This document shows, piece by piece, positions 47,637 to 56,279 of a DNA stretch of 64,000 nt. The notes beneath the pieces are model-generated. The model was not told the origin of the DNA. It ran no database searches and saw only the letters and a program-made list of their open reading frames with translations. The position numbers and the translations under genes are program-made. The stretch comes from Halopseudomonas salina (GTDB lineage Bacteria > Pseudomonadota > Gammaproteobacteria > Pseudomonadales > Pseudomonadaceae). How positions within the stretch are numbered: position 1 is the first letter of the stretch; the number at the start of each line of letters is the position of its first letter. The stretch lies in the NCBI RefSeq assembly GCF_008641105.1, contig NZ_VTTI01000003.1, forward strand, positions 146,981 to 210,980, written 5' to 3'.

Positions 47637-48266
47637 ATGATCACGTTGCACCACCTCAACCAGTCCCGGTCCAAACGTATTATCTGGATGCTGGAGGAAC
47701 TCGGTGTGGAATATCAGTTGGTGAGTTACCAACGGGACAAGGTCACTCGCCGCGCACCCGAAGCGCTAAAAGCCATCAATCCCCTGGGCAGATCGCCCGT
47801 GATCGAGGATGGCGACCTGGTGATATGTGAATCTGGCGCCATCATCGACTACCTGGTCAGCCGCTACGGCGCAGACATTTTCGCCCCGCCAGCGAACACA
47901 CCCGCACACGCCCGCTACGTGCAATGGCTGCACTTCGCCGAAGGCACCGCCGCCTTCCCCTTGATCGCCCTGTATCTGTTAAGCGCAGACAACAGCCAGA
48001 AGTGCTTTCTGGGCGGATTTTGCAAGGAACAAATGACCGACGTACTGACGCTGGCCAACACCGAACTGACCGACAAAACCTATCTGATGGGCGATCAGTT
48101 TACCGGTGCGGATGTGCTGAATTCGTTTGTATTCGAAAAGATCGGCGAGACGCGGGGGCTTGGTGAATATCCGAATCTTGAGGTGTATATGCAGCGGATT
48201 ATGGCGCGGCCGGCGGCGCAGAAGGCCGAGGCGTTGGAGCGGGAGTATGATGCGGAGGTGAGCTGA
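47637..48266 (+). CDS. Glutathione S-transferase
   Basis: 209 residues. The N-terminal thioredoxin-like domain has HHLNQSRSKRIIWMLEELG, PLGRSPVIEDGDLVICESGAI (the cis-Pro and Glu-Ser glutathione site) and IIDYLVSRYG. The C-terminal domain is all helical and ends near EREYDAEVS. It is a cytosolic detoxification enzyme; the substrate is unknown. GGGAG lies 9 bases before the start. A 158-bp segment of this gene is repeated at 50677-50834. Confidence 0.93.
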   Translation: MITLHHLNQSRSKRIIWMLEELGVEYQLVSYQRDKVTRRAPEALKAINPLGRSPVIEDGDLVICESGAIIDYLVSRYGADIFAPPANTPAHARYVQWLHFAEGTAAFPLIALYLLSADNSQKCFLGGFCKEQMTDVLTLANTELTDKTYLMGDQFTGADVLNSFVFEKIGETRGLGEYPNLEVYMQRIMARPAAQKAEALEREYDAEVS

Positions 48267-48450
48267 CCGGGGCAAAAGGCAGGGCCCTCGACTTGGCTTG
48301 GGCTTGCCTTGTGAACAGCAGGCCGTTTGGCTCGGTAGCCGCCTAAAAAGTTCTAATATCACCGATAGTAATATCAAATAGCCATACATCAAGCAGCTCT
48401 CTATAATAGCGCTTATCCCTTCCCCTCTTTTTCCATTCCTGGATCATTCT

Positions 48451-50601
48451 ATGATGGCAGTTACTAAGGCAGCCCTCAGCAAGCTTCTCGCCATCATAGT
48501 ACTGACTTTTGTCACTATTTGGCTGTCGCGCTTCACCTCAATTTCCGGCGAACTCTCACTCATCTGGCCAGTTACCGGGATGTCGGTTGCGGTCGCTCTG
48601 GTGTGGGGTCGACTGGCGACTGTAGCTGTTGGTATGGGCATGCTTCTCTGGGCCGCTTATCAGTGGCTCTCGCCATCTATTTGGCCACTTTTATTCGCGG
48701 AAGCCACCGTACCCGGATTACTGGCCTATTATTGGCCGAGCCGCTGGACCCTGAGCAGCAACCGCGCCTTGAGTAGCCTGGCTAATTTTTTTCTCCGGGG
48801 CCTACTACCTGGCGCCGCCAGTGCGGCCTTGTTCGGTACCTTGGCGATTGCTGCCAGCGATAGATATCCTGATTTTCACGTACTCGATATCGCCGCTTTT
48901 TATTGGGTTACAAGTGCAATTGGGGTCCTACTAATTGCCCCTTTGTTGATGAGTGTTTGCCTACAGGGTCTGCACCTAGAACAGAATGATCGGCGTTTTC
49001 TTTTGCAATGGTTCGGCTGCCTTTTACCCGTGCTTTTGCTTTCTGTCTTTGCAAGCCCGGAATACCGCTGGATTGCCCACTACCTATTTGTGCCCATGAT
49101 GGTCTGGGCCAGCCTGATCGCCTCACCGTTACTGCTAAATCTGTTGTTGCTTGGCGTGAGTGTGCTGGTGATCTCGGTTGTGCGAACGGATTTCAATTCT
49201 GAAGTTGCCGACAATGCAGCCATGGCTGAGGTCATTGTGCAGTTGGTGATTATGGTGCTGACCATGCAGGTGCTTTCGGCAGTCTCACGCGAACGTCAGA
49301 ATATGCTGCGGGTGTTAAAGCGCCAGGCCCATTATGATCAGCTCAGTGGTCTGTATAACGAAATGGGGTTGGCAAGCTGGCTGGACCAGCAAAGCAGCGG
49401 CAATGGCACGCTGGTTATTTTGCGTCTCGAGCAGATCAACAATCTGGCTGATCTGCTGGGTCTTGAAGCCTGCGAACGCATCGAGAAAACAGTAGCTGAA
49501 GAGTTTTCGAACTGGGTACCTGGTCACTACGCGCGACTTTGGCGTGGTCTTTACGCTGCAGCCCTGGACATGCCCATCCAGCAGGCTGAAAGCACTCTGC
49601 TCCGTTTTTACCAGCAGCTTGATGGCCGTGCGGTCTGCAATGACCACTCAAACCTGCTGATGCGCCCGAGCATGGTTCTGACGTCACGTAGCAGTGCAGG
49701 CAGCGTCGAGCTACGGCTCGCGGTGGATGGTCTGGCCACGGCAGCGAATATGACCGGTAATCGCTTCAGTCGATTAAGTCATCCTGAATATGCCGCAGGC
49801 AACCGACTTGAAAATAAGGCATTGCAGGAAGCCATCAAGGTCGGGCTGCGTGACCGCGAATTCGTCCTCTATGCGCAACCTATAGTGCCGTTGCAAGGCC
49901 ACTCCCGGGAGCCGCATTGCGAAATACTCTTACGCTGGCAAAACAGTGCCGGTGAGCTGGTATCTCCTGGTGATTTTCTTCCAGCTGCCGAGCAGGCAGG
50001 CTTGATGGGCTCGATTGACTGCTACGTAATCGATAATCTGCTACTTATGTTGCAGCGAGAACCGATGCTAGCGCTCCAATTCAGCAAATTTGGCATCAAC
50101 CTTTCCGGTTCATCACTGACCGACCCGCAGCTCCCCGAATGGATCTGTCAGCGCGTAAAGGCCGCGCAGATTGACCCCACGCTACTGTGTTTTGAAATTA
50201 CTGAATCCCAAGTCATTAGCAACCGCCCCCAGGCGGTGCGCTTACTCGATACCTTGCGTGAACTGGGTGCCAGCGTAGCTCTGGACGATTTTGGTACCGG
50301 GTTGGCTACCTTTGAATACCTGAAGCAGTTCCGTTTCGACTATCTAAAAATTGATGGCAGCTTCATCAAAGAACTGTCCTCATCAGCAGTCGACCAGTCC
50401 ATTGTCCGTTCCATGGTCAGTGTCGCCGCGACCCTTGAATTGAAAACCATTGCCGAATTCGTTGAGGACCAGGCCACCCAGGATTTGCTGGAAAACTTCA
50501 AAGTCGACTTTGCTCAGGGCTATCATCTGGGCCGCCCGGCGCCCCTTAGTTCCTGGCTCAAGCTGACGCAAGTCAATCATAAACAATCAGCTGGTGGTTA
50601 A
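48451..50601 (+). CDS. MASE-like membrane sensor - degenerate GGDEF - EAL protein
   Basis: 716 residues. The first 290 residues contain eight or more hydrophobic helices (MASE1-like sensor). A degenerate GGDEF domain follows (YDQLSGLYNEMGLASWL, no GGDEF motif), then an EAL domain (about 455-705) with CEILLRW, NLSGSSL, FEITESQV, DDFGTGLA and KIDGSFI. The first motif reads EIL in place of EAL, but the metal ligands appear kept, so c-di-GMP hydrolysis is likely. Start ATG 48451 is followed by ATG 48454. The gene lies between the full glutathione-transferase gene and a fragment copy of it. Confidence 0.85.
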   Translation: MMAVTKAALSKLLAIIVLTFVTIWLSRFTSISGELSLIWPVTGMSVAVALVWGRLATVAVGMGMLLWAAYQWLSPSIWPLLFAEATVPGLLAYYWPSRWTLSSNRALSSLANFFLRGLLPGAASAALFGTLAIAASDRYPDFHVLDIAAFYWVTSAIGVLLIAPLLMSVCLQGLHLEQNDRRFLLQWFGCLLPVLLLSVFASPEYRWIAHYLFVPMMVWASLIASPLLLNLLLLGVSVLVISVVRTDFNSEVADNAAMAEVIVQLVIMVLTMQVLSAVSRERQNMLRVLKRQAHYDQLSGLYNEMGLASWLDQQSSGNGTLVILRLEQINNLADLLGLEACERIEKTVAEEFSNWVPGHYARLWRGLYAAALDMPIQQAESTLLRFYQQLDGRAVCNDHSNLLMRPSMVLTSRSSAGSVELRLAVDGLATAANMTGNRFSRLSHPEYAAGNRLENKALQEAIKVGLRDREFVLYAQPIVPLQGHSREPHCEILLRWQNSAGELVSPGDFLPAAEQAGLMGSIDCYVIDNLLLMLQREPMLALQFSKFGINLSGSSLTDPQLPEWICQRVKAAQIDPTLLCFEITESQVISNRPQAVRLLDTLRELGASVALDDFGTGLATFEYLKQFRFDYLKIDGSFIKELSSSAVDQSIVRSMVSVAATLELKTIAEFVEDQATQDLLENFKVDFAQGYHLGRPAPLSSWLKLTQVNHKQSAGG

Positions 50602-50676
50602 TCCGAGCCTTGGCGATCGCTGGGAAAACCGGGTTTCTCAAAACTCCAGCTAGGCTAGATGAACATTTCATACTGA

Positions 50677-50834
50677 GCAGATCACCCGTGATCGAGGATG
50701 GCGACCTGGTGATATGTGAATCCGGCGCCATCATCGACTACCTGGTCAGCCGCTACGGCGCAGTAACATTTGCCCCACCTGCCAACACCCCCGCACACGC
50801 CCGCTACGTGCAACGGCTGCACTTCGCCGAAGGC
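50677..50834 (+). pseudogene. Fragment of a glutathione S-transferase gene
   Basis: This 158-bp segment aligns without gaps to 47788-47945 inside the complete glutathione-transferase gene, with about a dozen mismatches (near 92% identity by eye). It encodes PVIEDGDLVICESGAI and on to FAEG, then diverges abruptly into the sequence before the GNAT gene. It has neither start nor C-terminus, so it is a dead copy. The two copies are direct repeats flanking the EAL gene. Confidence 0.85.
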
Positions 50835-50850
50835 TACGTACCCTCCCGGA

Positions 50851-51309
50851 CTAGAGCTTTCGGTGCATCAACCAGTGCTCCTTACCCCAAGCGTGGAAAA
50901 GCTCCACATATTCCCATCCGCGCTTGGCGTAGTAGTCACCACGATCATGGGTATGCAAGTACAGTCGTTCATAGCCCTTGGCACTAGCTTGGGAGTAGAC
51001 GCCCTCAATCAGCTGTTCCGCCAATCCGCGCTGCCGTGCCTGCGGGGTAACAAAAACGCACGCAAGCCAGGGCCCCAAGTCCGGACGCTCGGGCAAATCG
51101 TTTTTAGCTAGTGCAGCCCCGCCTAAAAGCTCGCCGTCCTCCAGGGCAACAAGGGTGTGCCACTCCCCGTTGCTCTGGCCGTCCCTGAACTCCCGCTGCC
51201 AATCAACCAGTGGCTGCTCACTGTATTCGTATGCAAACTGTTGATGTACCCACAGCGCAAAGGTATCGCTGTAATCCAAGTGATCACGTAATGAAACTAA
51301 CCGGGGCAT
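50851..51309 (-). CDS. GNAT-family N-acetyltransferase
   Basis: 152 residues. The acetyl-CoA-binding motif is VFVTPQARQRGLAEQLIEGV (about 84-103, RxxGxA pattern), followed by YLHTHDRGDYYAKRGWEYVE, typical of the GNAT C-terminal half. The substrate is unknown. Its stop is only 17 bp from the glutathione-transferase fragment. Confidence 0.88.
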   Translation of the reverse strand: MPRLVSLRDHLDYSDTFALWVHQQFAYEYSEQPLVDWQREFRDGQSNGEWHTLVALEDGELLGGAALAKNDLPERPDLGPWLACVFVTPQARQRGLAEQLIEGVYSQASAKGYERLYLHTHDRGDYYAKRGWEYVELFHAWGKEHWLMHRKL

Positions 51310-51647
51310 GTGAATGGCCTTACCGCTTTATTAGGGGCGAGATCTTAGCAAATGACGGAGTTGTTCGCTGCGGTTCGCGGGTAGGCAGGTCCACGCCAGA
51401 TTGACGTATTCACTGAGGAAGCTTAGGCAAAAAACAAGACCTGACTCTCGGCTGCTGCCTGCCTATTTCTAGTGCTGACTGCCAGCCAATACGTGAGATA
51501 TGATCATATGGCCCCCATTTTCGTGATGAGCTCGTGAGTGTATTGGGATAACATATCGGTTCGAATAAAGCTATTGAACAGAATCGCCAGATAGTCGAAA
51601 CATGAACTTTTTTAAGCTTCGCGCCCTAACAACAGGAGTTCAGCTTG
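51310..51647. other. Intergenic region at the left edge of the AT-rich island
   Basis: No gene is seen. The region holds the promoters of the leftward GNAT gene and the rightward BRO gene. A perfect 12-bp palindrome, ATATGATCATAT, lies at 51498-51509. Base composition shifts toward AT from here to about 55550. Confidence 0.5.
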
Positions 51648-52400
51648 ATGACTGACACAAATTTAATACTTTCTTATCCTGAAAATGGAAAAAACATAAG
51701 GACCATTTATCGTAACGAAGAAGTATTCTTTTGCTTAGCTGACGTTGTACAGATACTAGCCGAGCAGAATACAAAACTAGCCGCCGACGAAAAGAAACAA
51801 GGCTTAGGCGGTTTAACCAAAGCACTCCTCGACTCGCTTGATCCGGACGAAAAGTATTTTGTACCAGAAATAAATTTAACTCACTTACAGGATTCTCAAT
51901 TCGTCTCTCAACCGGGCCTATTCCGCATAATCTTGCGAGACAACAGCCCTGCTTGCAAAAAATTTCAAAGATGGGTTTTTCATGACGTTTTGCCTTCATT
52001 ACAAAAATTCGGAACTTACCCGCCACCAAGCGTGCCACAGGGCTCCGACGTAAAAAAAGCAGTAATGCTACTTCTTGATGAAATTGAGGAGAGAGAACGA
52101 TTAGAACGGGAGACAAGGGAGCGCTTTCTCGTGACTGAGAGAAAGCTTAATGAACTCAGTGAACGCTTATCTGAAACTGAATCACAGCCTGCTTACGGCA
52201 TTGTCTACATGTCAGTTGAGCGGCACAGTGAAGGAGAGTTACGAGATGCCAGGGAACTACAGCACATACAGGGATGGTGTATTAAAATTTGCGCTGAAGA
52301 GGGCTACTCAAGCAGAAAGGTTATTGTTGATGGAAAAGAATGCATCACCTTTCCAGAAATAGTTCTCACAAAAGCAAAAAAACAAATTGCGGAAATATAA
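51648..52400 (+). CDS. BRO-N domain protein
   Basis: 250 residues from ATG 51648, with AGGAG 9 bases upstream. The N-terminal 115 residues are a BRO-N (phage antirepressor-like) domain: EEVFFCLADVVQIL, YFVPEINLTHLQDSQFVSQPGL and NSPACKKFQRWVFHDVLPSL. A helical, Glu/Arg-rich linker and an unrecognised C-terminal domain follow. BRO-N proteins are common in phages and mobile islands and bind DNA. The gene is AT-rich compared with its chromosomal neighbours and converges on the cluster that follows. Confidence 0.82.
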   Translation: MTDTNLILSYPENGKNIRTIYRNEEVFFCLADVVQILAEQNTKLAADEKKQGLGGLTKALLDSLDPDEKYFVPEINLTHLQDSQFVSQPGLFRIILRDNSPACKKFQRWVFHDVLPSLQKFGTYPPPSVPQGSDVKKAVMLLLDEIEERERLERETRERFLVTERKLNELSERLSETESQPAYGIVYMSVERHSEGELRDARELQHIQGWCIKICAEEGYSSRKVIVDGKECITFPEIVLTKAKKQIAEI

Positions 52401-52405
52401 AATCG

Positions 52406-52463
52406 GGGCTCGAAAAACAACGGCAGGCCTACCTACCCAACCGTTAACTTAAAAATCGAGCCC
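52406..52463. terminator. Inverted repeat between converging genes
   Basis: GGGCTCGA (52406-52413) pairs with TCGAGCCC (52456-52463), and an inner AACGG/CCGTT pair lies between them. The repeat spans the end of the nucleotidyltransferase gene and probably stops transcription from both sides. Confidence 0.45.
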
Positions 52464-53219
52464 ATAATTTCTACCTTTTAAAAAAATCTCGGTCCCAAAA
52501 AAATCTGGCTTCACGAGCAGCAACTCTTTCCTTAATAGAGTGATTTCCGATCTCGAAAAATATATTTTCCCCTTGCCCTCAACCTGTGCATCATAAATCT
52601 CCTCTGGTGTCCTTTTTTCCAACTGATCTTGCAAAAATGCCAAAGCCTTTGGCATTAGGTAACGCGCCCTGCCGTCGTGAATTGATCGGAGCAACCGCAT
52701 CAGCACACCGAGCTCACTTGGATTCTCAGCTAAAACTAATTCTAATTTTCCGTGCTTTAGCTCCTCAAAATAGCCACTATTTACAAAAATCTTCCTACTC
52801 TTGAAAGAATATAAGATAGCATCCCAATTAGAAACTGTAGTTTTCAACAGACTTCTTCGATCAATAAAATTTACTAATCCTTTCTTGAAGGCCCAAGTTT
52901 CACGAACAGACCATACGTCGACATCCCAGCCACCTATCTGAAAACGGTAGCCACCAAATTTATTTCTATACGCATTAGGAATCGACTGAAAAAACACATC
53001 CAAACTTTCTTGCTCGCACTCGACCACAAGATCTACGTCAGAGTAAAATTCTTTAATACCAAACATCGCCACATCACGCAACAAACCGCCAAATACAAGC
53101 ACCTCCCCCACATGGGACAACTCGCCAATAAAGCAGCTAACCTCGGTGAATCTTGATGATTCAAATATCCGCTGGACGCGCTTCCGCAGTATCTCCGAAC
53201 TCGTAGCAATGTCGATCAT
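52449..53219 (-). CDS. Nucleotidyltransferase-fold protein
   Basis: 256 residues from ATG 53219; a TTG at 53249 gives a longer but unlikely frame. The N-terminal part has a DNA-polymerase-beta-type nucleotidyltransferase core: VLVFGGLLRDVAMFG followed by YSDVDLVVECEQ, where the two acidic residues of SDVD would bind metal. The arrangement resembles CCA-adding/poly(A) polymerase heads, but the protein is much shorter and lacks their tRNA-binding tail. It overlaps the upstream dGTPase gene by 59 bp, so the two are coupled. The substrate is unknown. Confidence 0.7.
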   Translation of the reverse strand: MIDIATSSEILRKRVQRIFESSRFTEVSCFIGELSHVGEVLVFGGLLRDVAMFGIKEFYSDVDLVVECEQESLDVFFQSIPNAYRNKFGGYRFQIGGWDVDVWSVRETWAFKKGLVNFIDRRSLLKTTVSNWDAILYSFKSRKIFVNSGYFEELKHGKLELVLAENPSELGVLMRLLRSIHDGRARYLMPKALAFLQDQLEKRTPEEIYDAQVEGKGKIYFSRSEITLLRKELLLVKPDFFGTEIFLKGRNYGLDF

Positions 53220-54606
53220 ATAAAGGTTTAAGCTCCGAATGTAATGCAATTAGGTAGCTATCAGTCATACCCGAAATAGCATCAGCTAAGAGCTGCGCCT
53301 CCTTGTAATTAACAGAAAATGAATTATTACAATCCAAAAAAACACGTCGATAGCTTTCAGAAATTCTAGAAAAAGCGTAACGCCCAAATGGCGTAATGGA
53401 ATAACCCGTAGAATTTAGATTACCTCTTATACCAACCCAAAGCATATCCATAGCTTCATGTATATAATTATGCCCTTTTAGCTCAAGCTCTAAAACGCTT
53501 TTATGTCTAAAACCATACTCTAGATCAAATTTTTTAAGCGTTTGACATAATATTTTAGAATCAGATACACCAATAAGCCCTTTGTAAAGGGGCTCACCAA
53601 CCATTAAATCGCCAATATTTTCCGAAAAGCCTTTAACGACGGAACCAACCATACTCGTTATTGCATTTACCCTAAACATCTGCATTGAGCAATCATTGAG
53701 CTCCTGCGGACTTAATGAACTATCTTCGAACTCTTTATTCTTCCGCCTCGAGTGTTCGATAACGCTTGCGACTGTTTCATCAGCAGCGCAATTTTTTTCC
53801 AAATACCGAATCAGGTCGTAGTATGATGCTAGCCCTTTTTTAACCGTATCTTCAGCATCAAGCACAGAGTATGCGATATCGTCACAAGCCTCCATTATAT
53901 ATGTCAGAGGATGCCTGACCCCCTCCGACAGGCCCGTAGCCTCCCATACTTCCTGCACCATATCTTTTTCTGAATCGAAATAGCCTTGTTTTTTCCACCT
54001 TTCGGAGTCGGTCGAGGTGGCTGGCACTGGATATTTTATTAAAGCACCCAACGTAGCATAAGTTAGATTCAAACCGTATTCATCATTTAAAATTTGTAAC
54101 TTAGTAACCAAACGCACGGTTTGAGCATTGCCATCAAACTTTAGAAAGTCCAAAGCCTCCGATTCGGTATCGAAAATTTTTCCCTTATTTTTTGAAAACC
54201 AGCTCTGAATTGAATATTCGCCTTGGTGCCCAAAAGGCGGATTGCCCAGATCGTGTACTAACCCTATTGCAGCCAAAATAGCGGGCACGCTTCTTTGAAC
54301 AAACTCTGGGCAACCAGCGTCTCTGAAGTGGTCGTATTGCTCGTACGCCAACCGTAGCCCAATGCTCCGAGCCAAAGTCGAAACTTCGTGAGAATGAGTA
54401 AGCCGTGTCCTCACGCTGTCATTTTTATCTAAGGGGAAAACCTGAGTTTTGTCAGCCAAACGCCTAATAGGGGCAGAGAACAGGATCCGATCATAATCCC
54501 TTTCTATTTCATACCTACCATTGGGAGAAGCCAGCCCCCTGCTAGGCACTTCTTTGAGTCGATCTTTTCGACGGCCTTGATTTAACAATTCTTTCCAATT
54601 AAGCAT
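53161..54606 (-). CDS. dgt: dGTPase (deoxyguanosinetriphosphate triphosphohydrolase)
   Basis: 481 residues from ATG 54606, with AAGGA 7 bases upstream. The HD-domain metal ligands are clear: THSHEVSTLARSIG (His), GLVHDLGNPPFGHQGE (His-Asp) and EACDDIAYSVLDAED (Asp). The length and the N-terminal RDYDRILFSAPIRRLADKTQVFPL match dGTPases, which split dNTPs, chiefly dGTP, into deoxynucleoside and triphosphate. Members of this family have been shown to block phages by depleting dNTPs. It is AT-rich, lies in an accessory island and overlaps a nucleotidyltransferase gene, so defence is more likely than housekeeping. Confidence 0.88.
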   Translation of the reverse strand: MLNWKELLNQGRRKDRLKEVPSRGLASPNGRYEIERDYDRILFSAPIRRLADKTQVFPLDKNDSVRTRLTHSHEVSTLARSIGLRLAYEQYDHFRDAGCPEFVQRSVPAILAAIGLVHDLGNPPFGHQGEYSIQSWFSKNKGKIFDTESEALDFLKFDGNAQTVRLVTKLQILNDEYGLNLTYATLGALIKYPVPATSTDSERWKKQGYFDSEKDMVQEVWEATGLSEGVRHPLTYIMEACDDIAYSVLDAEDTVKKGLASYYDLIRYLEKNCAADETVASVIEHSRRKNKEFEDSSLSPQELNDCSMQMFRVNAITSMVGSVVKGFSENIGDLMVGEPLYKGLIGVSDSKILCQTLKKFDLEYGFRHKSVLELELKGHNYIHEAMDMLWVGIRGNLNSTGYSITPFGRYAFSRISESYRRVFLDCNNSFSVNYKEAQLLADAISGMTDSYLIALHSELKPLYDRHCYEFGDTAEARPADI

Positions 54607-54732
54607 AAACACATCCTTTTTAATATTAGCGCTTGTATGGGGTGCTTTGACTGCCTCAACACAAACAAGCTTTGTCCATTTCCTTATAATCCAATAAATA
54701 GCTTTATTAAAACTCTCTCATCCCACTCTTAT

Positions 54733-55431
54733 CTAGAAAGTGCGTGGGATAAATTTCTGAATCAACTCAGGTATGCCAACTTGCCTTGCATAATTCTCGG
54801 AACAAAAACATGACCCACATTCTCTCGCTATAACTGGACACCTTCCAAGACCCCAAGTTTGCACCGCTTCATTCATAGCCTTTAATGACTCCTGCCCCAA
54901 GTTGAGATTGGTGTCAATCGATAAACGGGGATCATCTACAGTTATATCTCTTAGGTAATCAAATGACAGGGGGCGCCCAAGCCGCCTAATTGTTACCATT
55001 TTTCGATGTCTTTCATACTTGTCCCACTCTAGCGCCAACTCTTCTACATCTCCAAAATATTTTTGAGCATTATCTGTAAGACCACTCCAATAAACTGGGT
55101 TATTTTTAGTAACCCATACTTGCAGCTCTTCATCTAACAACAGATCCAGATCAAGTCTAAATAAAGAAGGACCGTAGTGATTCTGCCGCCCGAAGTGCCG
55201 ATGCAGGTCTACTGTATCTAAAAAAATATCATCGAATACATCATGCTTTTTGTCTATATTGTCGGATTCTTGTGGTGTCTGATATAGGCCTTTTTCTTCA
55301 ACGTATTTCCTCGAAAGCAAGCCATTTTTTGCAATATAGGTCAGGGAGGTTGCTATCGTGTTCGCGTGGAATAGGCTTGAAATACCCTTTTCCAGAAATA
55401 GTTCATACAACCCAAGGTTATTTAGCCGCAT
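54733..55431 (-). CDS. Unrecognised protein, possibly ADP-ribosyltransferase-like
   Basis: 232 residues. I cannot place it firmly. The opening ISSLFHANTIATSLTYIAKNGLLSR resembles the start of DarT-like ADP-ribosyltransferases (hydrophobic strand, FHxxT, then a helix and GLLS), and a later FRLDLDLLL plus VWVTKNNPVYW is compatible with that fold. A C-terminal cluster (GRCPVIARECGSCFCSENY) has four cysteines that could bind zinc. It is first in a leftward cluster with the dGTPase and nucleotidyltransferase, 126 bp upstream of the dGTPase gene. The function remains open. Confidence 0.5.
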   Translation of the reverse strand: MRLNNLGLYELFLEKGISSLFHANTIATSLTYIAKNGLLSRKYVEEKGLYQTPQESDNIDKKHDVFDDIFLDTVDLHRHFGRQNHYGPSLFRLDLDLLLDEELQVWVTKNNPVYWSGLTDNAQKYFGDVEELALEWDKYERHRKMVTIRRLGRPLSFDYLRDITVDDPRLSIDTNLNLGQESLKAMNEAVQTWGLGRCPVIARECGSCFCSENYARQVGIPELIQKFIPRTF

Positions 55432-55619
55432 AAAATTCTACTCATCAATTGCAATGTCATCTAATTTCTGTACAGCATAGCCATGGCTTTTATATTCTAC
55501 ATAATTTGCGCGTAATTGGGGTCAGATGAGAATTAGATATTCCGCTCATTTGCTGACCTAGCTGATTTTCCGTCTCGAACTGAAGTCCGGCCCGTTAAAG
55601 CCGACATCGAAGCTGGATC

Positions 55620-56249
55620 TCACTCCGCCGGGTTATAAGCAGCAGCCCTCCGGCACGCCGGTGAGTTCCAGTTACTACTGCTATGGCAGAGTCGGTTATG
55701 AGCCTTTTTCATCAGTGCCTTGAACCGCCTGCATTCGATACTACCTGCCGGGGCGTAACACGTAGGCGTTTCATGCTTGATCCCACCAAAATGGATTTTT
55801 CCCTCCTCCTTAGGAGCCTCGTAGGCGATGGGTTTGCGCATAGCGATGGTATTCACCTGCGTGGCAGGAACGTAGTTCGAATCGTTGAAAACCGTCTGCT
55901 TTGAATTCAGCGGGGCCTCAGCATTTTCATCGAGGCTGTCGCGGTACATCTGCTCTACCTGCCGATCGTAGTCGTCGTCGGTCCACTCAATAGATGCTTG
56001 TGGCGCGCTGGTTTGCTGAGTGGTGACCGGAGGTGGATTCACCAACCGGGTTTGACGGGTGTCGATCGATGCAGCGGAGGGCGCGGTTGCAGTCTGCACG
56101 GTTGTTTGCGGCGGAGTGGGCTTGAACGCTGCATACGCAACACCAGCGGCCAGCACGGCCATAACCATGAACCACAAAGCGATACGTGGGGGCTTATCTC
56201 CCCTGCGCCGTCTAATGCGATCCGGTGCGTCATCCCAATCAGAGTACAT
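55620..56249 (-). CDS. Hypothetical single-pass membrane protein
   Basis: 209 residues. A charged cytoplasmic N-terminus (RIRRRRGDKPPR) precedes one transmembrane helix at about residues 23-41, a Pro/Thr/Gln-rich linker, and a C-terminal part with Cys residues in ETPTCYAPAGSIECRRF and NRLCHSSSNWNSPACRR, likely disulfides in the periplasm. AAGGAGG lies 7 bases upstream. It follows the Mrr-type nuclease gene by 30 bp in the same direction. Confidence 0.7.
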   Translation of the reverse strand: MYSDWDDAPDRIRRRRGDKPPRIALWFMVMAVLAAGVAYAAFKPTPPQTTVQTATAPSAASIDTRQTRLVNPPPVTTQQTSAPQASIEWTDDDYDRQVEQMYRDSLDENAEAPLNSKQTVFNDSNYVPATQVNTIAMRKPIAYEAPKEEGKIHFGGIKHETPTCYAPAGSIECRRFKALMKKAHNRLCHSSSNWNSPACRRAAAYNPAE

Positions 56250-56279
56250 AGCTGCCCTCCTTCACTCGCACGTCAGACA

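Noticed and set aside
51310..51647. tRNA or attachment site at the island border
   Set aside because: No cloverleaf or CCA end and no direct repeat with the right border near 55550 could be recognised.
52449..53219. CBASS-type cyclic nucleotide synthase
   Set aside because: The nucleotidyltransferase core resembles CCA/poly(A)-type heads rather than CD-NTases, and no CBASS effector is adjacent.
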